In this document: positions 54,111 to 64,000 of the stretch, piece by piece | How positions within the stretch are numbered: position 1 is the first letter of the stretch | Layout: every line of letters starts with the position of its first letter | DNA from: Ficedula albicollis | Taxonomy: Eukaryota > Chordata > Aves > Passeriformes > Muscicapidae | Length of the DNA stretch: 64,000 nucleotides | NCBI RefSeq assembly: GCF_000247815.1 | Contig: NC_021673.1 | Location: 3,495,433 to 3,559,432, forward strand | Direction: 5' to 3' | Notes under the pieces: model-generated | Told to the model about the DNA's origin: nothing | The model's input: the letters and a program-made list of their open reading frames with translations, nothing else | Database searches by the model: none | Made by a program: the position numbers and the translations under genes

Positions 54111-56458
54111 CTAGGAATAATTTGCAATCAGGAGGAGATAAACCCTTTTAAGCATGGTTCTTCTGATGCATTAGCAATGTCTGTCCTTCTGATGACTTGA
54201 TTTGTTCTCAATAAAACTTATTTCTCTCTTCTGATGCTAAGGAGAATCTCAGCTGAAGATGTTTACATTGCAGTTGTCTATAAATGGTCAGGCACCAGCC
54301 TAGATTTACAATTTGGATGTTCACCAACTGATTCAGTCTGAAACATGAGGCTCCCTGGCTCTTAAAGTCCATCTTTATGAAATTAGAATTACATGTAAAG
54401 AGTATTGCTTGTAGTCAGGCAAGGGGAACTGAGCAAAGCTACTTGTGCTCCTGGAGCTGCCTTTGTGTGGGGAATTTTGTGGCTACATTTCTGAAAGACA
54501 CATCAGACACTCAGCCTTCTGGAGGTTTTGCCAGCCTTAAATAATTTCAGCCCCCCTGAATTCCTGAATCTCAGCCTTTCTTCATCCACCAGCTGCTCCA
54601 CGTGTCCATTGCACCCAGAGATGCACATCCATCTCTCACTGCATACACATAAATGAATAGGATTTTAATATGAGCAGGGGGAAGTACTATAAAACCAAAC
54701 AAGATTATGTTACAGGAATTAAATCAGATTACATCTCAGCTCCCCAAGTCGATGGGAGAATGGAGGGATGGACTGTATTAATTAAAAAAGATGATGTTTA
54801 GCCATGCATTCCTGTCTATGTAAAGGCTGAGAGCAGCCATTTGCTGAGGTTCCCATTGAGCTGACTGAGCTTGGAAGTGGAGGCACACCTTGGACAGGTG
54901 AAAAATGCTCTCCCTAGGGCTTGGCTTGCAGAGAGGAGCTGCTGCCACAACACTGTGATGGTGGAATGCCTTTTTTAGAGCACCTTTTGCTGTGGTGAGT
55001 GTTGGGTTTTCCTGGGATATTTTTTTCTCTTTTATTTACATATATCTATGTACACAAACAAAAGGAGGGGAATGCTGGAGCAGCTTCATTCCATCACAGT
55101 CATCAGCCTCATTTTACAGAACTAAGGGAGATGGAACAGCTTCAGCTGCTAATAACAGCAAACAAAGGGTTTTTTGTACAGTTTTTTTAACAACTTTCTA
55201 GCCAATAGCATAGTATTAAAAGCTGACAGGTGTTTGCTCAGGCCAATTGCTTGTAATAGCTTAAAACAGTGGATAAAGCTTCATTATTGACCTTACATAT
55301 TTCTACTATTTTGCTTAACATATTTTCTTGAGGCTTATTTTCACACAGCTCACAGCCCTGTTGTTTCTTGTCCTTGCATCTTCAGCATTCTTGCATTTCT
55401 CCATCCTGAGGTTTGCTTTCACATGGCTTTCTGAGAGTTCTGTGCCTTTTTTCTTTCCCACAGGTGAGGGCTTTGCCACAGCCTGGGGTTTTAGAGCAGG
55501 TTGTCACCAGCCCAGGCTGGTGAGCCAGCTCTGGTGCCTGGTGCTAGCAGAATTTCCCAGCACTTTCAGATTTTACATTGTAAGGAGAGAAAAATCTCTA
55601 ACACACAGCTCAGACTCTCTGACTGCCCACTGCTATGCACGGGCTCTGAGGTAAATTTGCAGAGGAATGATAATCCCTAATCCTCCAAACCCTTAACCCT
55701 GGTATCTCTTCAACCTCCTCAACAGAGCAAATCATGCAAATTTTGCATGGTTTCCTGTCAGAACAAAAGTATGATGGGCATCCAGCCTCCTGGTGCTGCA
55801 GCAAACCTGGGTCTGGTGAAGGAAAATCAAAGCAGAGAGAGCAAGAGAGGACTTTTTACCAAGAATGCTCCCTCAAAACAGCCTGAAAGCACATTTAGCT
55901 GCCTGTAGCATTTCCTTTTGACAAAGAAAAAAGCAATAATCATCCCCAGCTGTGACCCTAGCAATAAACACATTCCTATTGTCGTTCTCAGGCCATAAAC
56001 CCACGGTTTCTCTGCTGGAAACAGAGACTCGTTCAGGTGCCAAGCATGAAGGGCTGTTATTTGTACAAAAACTGCACTTTTAGGGGAAGTTCACAATCAC
56101 TCTGAGAGGCCTGTGTGCTTTCAAGCAGTGTGAATCCACCATTCCCAGCAGTCTGTACATCATCTAGTTTGTGTTGACTTCTCTGCAGCCACAGAAGACA
56201 CAGAGTTTAAAATATTGTTGTGTTCTTCCAATTCAATTTACCATCTCCTGCCTTAGATGGCTCACCTGCTGTGGACCTAATTCTGCTTCCAGTTATACAA
56301 GAGTAAACCAGCAGGAAAAGCTCTCCCCAACCCTGAGTTATATTGAAGGGAGGAAAAAAAAAAAGCTCTACAGGTTCCCTTTGCTACAAGGACTGTACAA
56401 CACCAAACCTCCCAAGATCTAAAGAAAAGGGTTCCAAGAAACCATGACAATAATACAC
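54111..56458. other. Unique non-coding stretch
   Basis: Nothing recognisable. A11 run near 56355. Confidence 0.5.
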
Positions 56459-57949
56459 TTTTTTTTTTTTTAATTTCAACAAAAAATATTGGCACACTGA
56501 GCCCTGAAGGGGACTTACTCAGGGGTTTATGGAAATGTATTAGGAATTTCATTATTCATTCCTTTTAATCTTGAAGAATAATAATCATTATTATGATAAT
56601 GCTGTTATGACCCAGAATATCAGTTGGTCTTAGAGAACAAAGAATAGACTGAAAAGAAGTAAGAATTGTCTGGAAGAATATTATTAATGTAAAAGTACTG
56701 TGTAGATGTCTGTAGCTTGGTTGTTTCTCTCAACTCTTTCAGAATCACTGGGAAGTAAGGATTTGTTTGGGATGATTAATCTCATGTTGAAATAAGTGTC
56801 TGCAATAATTCAAAGGAATCATCTGTTTCTCTGTGTTACTCATAGCAAGAAATTCAGCTCCTGCTGAGCCATATTCATCAACAATGCAGATATCTCACTT
56901 TATGGGAGAGATTTAATCATGGGGTCAGACTGGAAGGTTACACTTCTACAGAGGGAAAAATAATTTATATTTTGAGGTAAGATTTGTATCCTTTAAATGC
57001 AGGTTCTCACAGGTGTTGTGCTGCTGGGCACCAGCACTATTTGCTCATCTTGCAAGTTTTTATGGGAATGGACACAGCAAACTAGAAAGTGACTCAGAAA
57101 ACTGAGTTTTTTCCATCTCTGCTTGCTATGAAAATCATCCTATAAATTTTTGCTCTTCCTGTGGCCAGTAATTTTTCTATCCAGATGAATCTGCATGTCT
57201 TTTTGAGACAAAAATCACAGTTTCACTGGATTTCTGCATCTCTGGAAGGAATGGGCTGTTCAGGATTCACTTTGAACTGTGTGCAGCTTATGTGCAGCTC
57301 ATTTATAGCTATCTTCTGGCATCCAAATCCCATTAGAAACCCCCAAATTCAGTATTTTCCATGCTCCTCAGGGGTTGCCCTGGCTTTCTTCTCTCTATGA
57401 AAAGTGCTGAAAATCCAGAGGAGTGAAAATAATGTTTTCTTTCCTCCTTGTCCATGTGATCCCTGCAGATCCCTGCCCTTTGCACTGTGCTTGACTCTAA
57501 GGAAGAGCACACAGCCCTTAAGCTTTAAGCACACTGTCAAAAATCATTATATCTTCTAGACAGGAAAGAGAGTTTGGTGAAAAAAAAATAAAGAAAAAAG
57601 ACCAGAGTCCTGGAGTATATTTCAAGATGCTTTACTTTATCCTTAGGATTCAGAAATGCAATATAATGTACTAATAAAAGCAGAAAACATTGTAGGTGGT
57701 TTTGTTGTGAGGCTTTTTTCCTTTTTTAATGTTTTTCTGCACTTGTTACTACAGCCCTACAGATCTGTTCAGCAGTAATTAGAGACAGGTTTTGTGTGGA
57801 TTTCTTTGTCTGTCCTCTCTCTCTGTGGAACCTGGGGAGTGATTAGGATGCAGAGCAGAGAGAACAAAGGGGAGGTGGCTGGAAAAGCACCTTTCCTCCT
57901 GAATACCCCTCTGCACACTCCCTGCGCTTCAATATTCCATGTTCACCTC

Positions 57950-57950
57950 N
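57950..57950. other. Single ambiguous base (N) at duplication breakpoint
   Basis: The only N in the window. It sits exactly where copy A stops matching copy B (after ATGTTCACCTC), which suggests an assembly join or unresolved consensus position. Confidence 0.98.
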
Positions 57951-58389
57951 GAGGTGTGAGTGGGTACTTGGATGTTTTTTATGTACAGAGAGCAAACTGG
58001 GCATGGTTTAGGTGACACACAGTGCCAAATAAATTGTCCTTCCACCAGTGTACATAGATGCACATCTTCTGATAGAAACAAGGTTAAGGCTTTGGCATTG
58101 TTACACTTGTTTTGGCTGTTTCTGAAGAGAAATTGCTGAAGGTTATATACAGAAGAGCAGGATAGGTCAACTAAAAATTAAATTTCCTAAAATAATGCAA
58201 GTGTATGTGAATTTCTAATTCCATGGCTTATTTTTGTTTCATGCTGATAAAAAATGTATGGAGTCCTGGAAGGAAATGCCAGTTATTAGAACCAAACCCT
58301 GAAAAGCCTGTTATAGCAATATTCTGCTTTTGGGAATATGCTTGGTTCTGTATTAAAATGTTGGAAAAGTCTTTACTCAAAAGAGCCTT

Positions 58390-58647
58390 TAAAGATCCAC
58401 TTAGAAATGGAAGGAGAGGGTGAAAATTAATTGTGAAGGTCAGAAATCTGTCTGCATCCATTCATAAATCTTCTGCTCCATCCACCATCCCATGGCTCCT
58501 GACCCTGCACCACCCTCGTTCACAAGAGGGAGGAGATCTCCTGGGTGTGCATTGTTGCATTCATAGATATTTCACCTTTCCCTCATAAATGCCACATATT
58601 AAACCCTGTCAGGGAAGTTTTAGGTGGGATATTAGGAAAAAGTTTAA
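58390..58647 (+). mobile_element. CR1-like fragment with 121-bp insert, in copy A
   Basis: TAAAGATCCACTTAGAAATG, GGTCAGAAATCTGTCTGC and, after an insert, GTCAGGGAAGTTTTAGGTGG match the reverse of 50065-50195. The insert lies between two TCATAAAT direct repeats. In copy A the repeat family is cut at its left edge by the unique segment 57950-58389. Confidence 0.7.
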
Positions 58648-58818
58648 GGGTCCAAACCCATGAGCACCAGTATCAGAATCTCATTAGATCACACAGAGTG
58701 GCAGCACCTTTGTTGGTTATTTCTGAAGGACTCCACAGTTCCAGAGAATATTCCCTCAGCACCTAAAGTCCATTTGGTAAATCTCCATCAACACCTCCTA
58801 TAAACCAGCTCCTTTTCC

Positions 58819-60776
58819 TTTTTTTTTTTTAATTTCAACAAAAAATATTGGCACACTGAGCCCTGAAGGGGACTTACACAGGGGTTTATGGAAATGTATT
58901 AGGAATTTCATTATTCATTCCTTTTAATCTTGAAGAATAATAATCATTATTATGATAATGCTGTTATGACCCAGAATATCAGTTGGTCTTAGAGAACAAA
59001 GAATAGACTGAAAAGAAGTAAGAATTGTCTGGAAGAATATTATTAATGTAAAAGTACTGTGTAGATGTCTGTAGCTTGGTTGTTTCTCTCAACTCTTTCA
59101 GAATCACTGGGAAGTAAGGATTTGTTTGGGATGATTAATCTCATGTTGAAATAAGTGTCTGCAATAATTCAAAGGAATCATCTGTTTCTCTGTGTTACTC
59201 ATAGCAAGAAATTCAGCTCCTGCTGAGCCATATTCATCAACAATGCAGATATCTCACTTTATGGGAGAGATTTAATCATGGGGTCAGACTGGAAGGTTAC
59301 ACTTCTACAGAGGGAAAAATAATTTATATTTTGAGGTAAGATTTGTATCCTTTAAATGCAGGTTCTCACAGGTGTTGTGCTGCTGGGCACCAGCACTATT
59401 TGCTCATCTTGCAAGTTTTTATGGGAATGGACACAGCAAACTAGAAAGTGACTCAGAAAACTGAGTTTTTTCCATCTCTGCTTGCTATGAAAATCATCCT
59501 ATAAATTTTTGCTCTTCCTGTGGCCAGTAATTTTTCTATCCAGATGAATCTGCATGTCTTTTTGAGACAAAAATCACAGTTTCACTGGATTTCTGCATCT
59601 CTGGAAGGAATGGGCTGTTCAGGATTCACTTTGAACTGTGTGCAGCTTATGTGCAGCTCATTTATAGCTATCTTCTGGCATCCAAATCCCATTAGAAACC
59701 CCCAAATTCAGTATTTTCCATGCTCCTCAGGGGTTGCCCTGGCTTTCTTCTCTCTATGAAAAGTGCTGAAAATCCAGAGGAGTGAAAATAATGTTTTCTT
59801 TCCTCCTTGTCCATGTGATCCCTGCAGATCCCTGCCCTTTGCACTGTGCTTGACTCTAAGGAAGAGCACACAGCCCTTAAGCTTTAAGCACACTGTCAAA
59901 AATCATTATATCTTCTAGACAGGAAAGAGAGTTTGGTGAAAAAAAAATAAAGAAAAAAGACCAGAGTCCTGGAGTATATTTCAAGATGCTTTACTTTATC
60001 CTTAGGATTCAGAAATGCAATATAATGTACTAATAAAAGCAGAAAACATTGTAGGTGGTTTTGTTGTGAGGCTTTTTTCCTTTTTTAATGTTTTTCTGCA
60101 CTTGTTACTACAGCCCTACAGATCTGTTCAGCAGTAATTAGAGACAGGTTTTGTGTGGATTTCTTTGTCTGTCCTCTCTCTCTGTGGAACCTGGGGAGTG
60201 ATTAGGATGCAGAGCAGAGAGAACAAAGGGGAGGTGGCTGGAAAAGCACCTTTCCTCCTGAATACCCCTCTGCACACTCCCTGCGCTTCAATATTCCATG
60301 TTCACCTCCTCCTATCCACGGGAAAATCTTCTGTGAAAAGGTGACAGTAAAGATCCACTTAGAAATGGAAGGAGAGGGTGAAAATTAATTGTGAAGGTCA
60401 GAAATCTGTCTGCATCCATTCATAAATCTTCTGCTCCATCCACCATCCCATGGCTCCTGACCCTGCACCACCCTCGTTCACAAGAGGGAGGAGATCTCCT
60501 GGGTGTGCATTGTTGCATTCATAGATATTTCACCTTTCCCTCATAAATGCCACATATTAAACCCTGTCAGGGAAGTTTTAGGTGGGATATTAGGAAAAAG
60601 TTTAAGGGTCCAAACCCATGAGCACCAGTATCAGAATCTCATTAGATCACACAGAGTGGCAGCACCTTTGTTGGTTATTTCTGAAGGACTCCACAGTTCC
60701 AGAGAATATTCCCTCAGCACCTAAAGTCCATTTGGTAAATCTCCATCAACACCTCCTATAAACCAGCTCCTTTTCC
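58819..60776. repeat. Large tandem duplication, copy B (1.96 kb)
   Basis: Same start (T tract) and same end (AACCAGCTCCTTTTCC) as copy A. Where A has 440 bp starting with N, B has only 39 bp (60309-60347). Those 39 bp continue the CR1-like repeat family seen at 50 kb, so copy B appears to have the ancestral arrangement. Confidence 0.95.
60348..60605 (+). mobile_element. CR1-like fragment with 121-bp insert, in copy B
   Basis: Identical in organisation to 58390-58647. Its left side (GTGAAAAGGTGACAG before TAAAGATCC) still matches the reverse of 50191-50206, unlike copy A. TCATAAAT at 60420-60427 and 60541-60548 bracket the insert. Confidence 0.7.
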
Positions 60777-63178
60777 ATGCCCTGCTGCCCCAAATTTTTC
60801 TGCTTCAAGCAGGGAAGTTGGAACAACACCTGGCTGTGCATCCTGTGCATTTAACAGGGAGGATGACACTCACATTTCCTTTCCTACAAATCCTCCTCCA
60901 TCCTTCCCTTGCCCTGCTCATTGTGTGCAGTTAATTATCTTCTCTGAGACTCTCTTTAATTCCAGTGCAGGATAAAAGCTGGTTGTAACAATGCAGCACA
61001 TCCCCATAAAGGCAGGAAAAGAAAGAAAGAGAGATTCCAGCTTCATACTGGGTGACAAATCAGTCAATTCTTGGCTGCCAGCTGATAGGATTATCCTAAA
61101 CAGGCTTTGTGAGGCTTGGGTTTTATGCACACACACTCGTCCAAATTAAGTGATAATGGTTTTGATGCTTGAATTAAATAATAATGTGAGGATATCAGGC
61201 ACTGATCGCTTCAAACAACAACAAATACCAATCTGGGATCATATTAATCATTAAAATGAGCCCTGTGAAAACAGCATCTCCTCAGCTTTTATGAACTGGC
61301 ATTTCTCCACTGAAATCAGCAGCATTGGATGAATTTTCTGCTGTGGGGAATTCGACCCATTATGTTTTTATATTATTGTTAGATGTTACATTCGGGCTGG
61401 CACTGCATCGAGGCTTTGCAGGGAGAGATGTACATAAAATTATGATAACGAAGGACTTGATTGTGAACACATTTCCTTTTTAGCAGTGTTTCAGGTAATT
61501 TCTAACATAATTCATTCAAAAGTGGGACATACTTTGGACAGGTAGAGGTGCAAGGCGCAGCATGGTTTTAAAAGAAATATATTTTATAATTCTGTCATTC
61601 TGTGGTCTGTGACTGAGACAGAAATTCTCTCTTATGCACCCACACATTTCAGGCAAATGCAAAATTCCCCCATGTTTTTCAGCCCAGCTGTGAAGCAGAG
61701 AATGATATTACATGCAGAGGCCTCCACTATAAACCAAACTCTTAAAGAGCAAAGAATAATTTCCTCTTCAGGATTCAGTTTTGGGTTCTAATTATCACAA
61801 TTTGGCAAGTTAACTAAGTTGTTGTAATGGCCCATATGCACCACATCAGCCTTCAGGAAACATTAATGCCTGAAAGCTGAAACTCTTTTTATGGGTGCTT
61901 GGCCTTTTCACAAGTGCTAAGTGAAATATATTAAAATTATCTCAGTGAGTTTAAGTTACAAGACAGTTCATTACATGTGCCACGTGGCTGACAGAGTGCA
62001 TCTCATCAGTAACCACTGCTCAGGTGATGATAGAACTTTAATTGGCTCATTAATTTGAGACTTCAGCTGGTACATTGTAAGTCGAATTTTCCTTGCCTGG
62101 TGGAGGGGCACAGACTTTCCAAACTGCAAGCAGCAATTCTGGGCAGCACAGGAGGGGAAATTTCAACCAGCTGCCACCACTGGCTCTATTTTGTGAGCCA
62201 AAAGGAGCCAATCTGCTCCTCCACACCAACCACTGTAACAGCCCAAAATTCCACCCCACCACTCATTTTACTCCTCCAGTGATTGTCTCAAACCAATCTT
62301 GATTGAAAGATTTTCTCCATGAGGATTTTACAAATTATCTCGCTCACCCTGCTTTATTGTATGTTCTCATTTCTGGTTTGATTTGTCCAGCTTCAATTTC
62401 CTCTTAGAGACTTCTGTTTTCCCATTCTTTGCCAAACTGTAAGGATGCCAGAGTCAGAATTTTTTCTTCTGTAACTACTTAGATATCAGACACAAAAGGA
62501 TAACGTGGCTCCTTCCCTTTTAGTGTTTTAAAAAGTTATTAACACATAAAATTTAACTCTGCAGATTGCTGGTTCTTCTATCATTTTGTGCTATTAAAAA
62601 AGCTGCAAAAATCTCTGAGTTAATTCAGAACACCCATGAATTATTACTGCCAGCCCACTCTGTTTTATTTGGCGCCCTGACTCGCTAGACTGTTGGGTCT
62701 GCTGTAAATTCAATTAGGCAAAGCACCCACTGCTCTCCTGAGCAAGGGGATGTCCTGGTGCTCGTGTTCCACACGATGCAGTGCAGCACAAGGTGCTGGC
62801 ACACTCTTTGGAGCTGCCCAAACTCTAAAGTTTAACTAGGCTGGTGTTGTGTCTGGGCTAATTAATCCTGTTCTTCTGTGGAACTAATTAGCTGGGGTGC
62901 TGTGGTGTGGTGGCTGAGTTGTCACATCAAGTTTGGTTCTGTCTTGATTTCTTCCAGCTTAGGGATCTCTGTGCCTTTCTTGAAACTGTGATGTGCACAC
63001 ACTACTGAATGTGAAGAGAGTCCCACTGGAGAAAACCCTGGGTAGACATTAAAAAATGCATCAGCCATGAGCATTAATGAGGGTGTCAGGGACTGCTCAC
63101 TCATCATGTACAGGAAAAGCTTTTTATACCAAGATTTTAGAAATGTGTCTATATCGGAGACAAAACCAAGCTCTATCA

Positions 63179-63179
<1 letters not shown>
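60777..63179. other. Unique AT-rich stretch without recognised repeats
   Basis: 2.4 kb free of CR1, LTR and tandem repeats. It contains several TAATTA/ATTAA-type cores (for example CTAATTAATCC near 62858 and ACTAATTAGC near 62883). It could hold conserved non-coding elements, but only a cross-species alignment can show this. No exon seen. Confidence 0.45.
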
Positions 63180-63221
<42 letters not shown>

Positions 63222-63361
63222 CCGCCCTACCAAAAAAAAAAAAAAAAAAAAAAAGAAAAAAACAACAACAAAAAACCAAAACAACAACAACAAAAAAAAA
63301 CAAAACAAAACAAACCCAAATCCAAAACCAAAAACACACACACACAAAAAAAAAAAAAAAA
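63180..63361. repeat. A/C-rich low-complexity tract
   Basis: A40, then CCCCGCCCTACC, A23, followed by AACAACAAC, AAAACC and (CA)n mixtures up to 63361. Lys-rich and Phe-rich frames here are artefacts. Confidence 0.93.
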
Positions 63362-63944
63362 CCTGAAAAGCAAGTCACATAACCAGGAAGAGAAGAGCTG
63401 ACAAAAGATGTGGGAAGTGAAGCTCTCCACATGAGTTTTGAGTTTGAATCATTGATTCCAGTCATGGCTAATTACCTGAAGATCATCAAGGGCAATTGAC
63501 TGGACGTGGTTCCTCAGTTCTTTACTCCCACATACCAGAAAGACATGGAATTTGCCAGCTTCATGATCCTGACATGATAGAAATTTTTATCTATTGATGT
63601 ACAAGCACAGCTTGCTCCTAGTTTAAGGAAGAAGGGCTGTAAAATGTGTAAAGTCACTGTGGAGGGCTCTGAACCTGCCTCCAGACTGAGGAGAAGACTC
63701 CAAAGGGGCTGTCATTAAATGACAGGAAAAGAAAACAACATTGAGTGAAAAAATCTTTGCTTTTTTAGAAAATCCCTGTTCTTCCAGCACCCAAAATACA
63801 CAGAAATGGGCACTGCAAGCTTCAAAACTTCAGGAGACCTGAAGGGATGATCTGTTTGCCCAAAGAAACATTGCAAACCACCTGATGTGCACTTGTCACT
63901 CAGAAGTGACAATGTCCCTGGCAGATGCACAAATCCAGTTCACA
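63362..63944. other. Unique non-coding stretch
   Basis: Nothing recognisable. Confidence 0.5.
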
Positions 63945-64000
63945 CCTCCAGTGTGACACTCCAGTGTGAGAACTCCAGTGTGAGCACTCCAGTGTGAGAA
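63945..64000. repeat. 13-14 bp minisatellite at window edge
   Basis: Four units of CTCCAGTGTGAG with AA, CA or C spacers, starting at 63946, 63959, 63973 and 63987. The array runs to the last base and probably continues. Confidence 0.92.

Larger units (their letters stand above)
56459..58818. repeat. Large tandem duplication, copy A (2.36 kb)
   Basis: Starts at a T tract, then AATTTCAACAAAAAATATTG. Positions 56472-57949 match 58831-60308 (offset 2359), and 58390-58818 match 60348-60776 (offset 1958). I found one difference in the blocks compared (ACTTACTCAGG versus ACTTACACAGG). Between the two matching blocks, 57950-58389 is unique to copy A and begins with an N. The open frames shared by both copies are unrecognised and not called. 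Confidence 0.95.

Noticed and set aside
57161..59759. Duplicated 79-codon frame at 57161 and 59520 as a small gene family
   Set aside because: Identical because of the large tandem duplication. No recognisable domain, and the duplication may be an assembly artefact.

Overview
This window looks like a stretch of songbird (passerine) nuclear genome with no recognisable protein-coding exon, tRNA or rRNA. The organism call rests on repeat content: about twenty pieces of avian CR1 LINE with the typical 3' tail of 8-bp ATTCTATG-like units, plus several families of avian endogenous-retrovirus LTR. The open reading frames present are short. They are either translations of repeats (poly-Pro/poly-Gly from C homopolymers, CR1 and LTR translations) or have no family signature I recognise. 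The window is best read as intergenic or deep intronic DNA.

Layout. 0-6.3 kb: a 65-bp tandem duplication, an ERVL-type LTR fragment (1.9-2.2 kb), a minus-strand CR1, then a near-complete solo LTR (5.1-6.05 kb) carrying a pure 319-bp poly-C, directly followed by a CR1 fragment that keeps part of the C-terminal reverse-transcriptase reading frame. 6.6-9.3 kb: two-copy tandem duplications and a T-rich tract. 11.5-13.7 kb: two copies of one LTR family in opposite orientation, about 1 kb apart. 14.1-14.5 kb: another LTR with TATA box, CTCTTAC-rich segment and AATAAA. 15.7-16.7 kb: an A tract interrupted by CC and a C36 tract inside a T tract. 18.3-21.6 kb: four separate two-copy tandem duplications. 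22.2 kb: a long CTTT microsatellite. 23.4-24.5 kb: a CR1 split by an LTR that contains a 16-bp minisatellite. 28.0-28.9 kb: A25-G-C844-A46, the longest homopolymer here. 30.9-51 kb: mostly unique sequence with scattered CR1 pieces, a TA/CA palindrome at 36.6 kb and clustered duplications at 48.1-48.4 kb. 51.2-51.6 kb: a 400-bp array expanded from CR1-tail units. 56.5-60.8 kb: a roughly 2-kb tandem duplication with a single N at the point where the copies stop matching. 60.8-63.2 kb: AT-rich sequence without recognisable repeats. 63.2-63.4 kb: an A/C-only tract. The last 56 bases are a 13-14 bp minisatellite running off the end.

No genes act together here. The interest is structural: very long pure C runs, an unusual density of short two-copy tandem duplications, a possibly false large duplication flagged by an N, and nested or inverted LTRs. 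I found no convincing new functional system.
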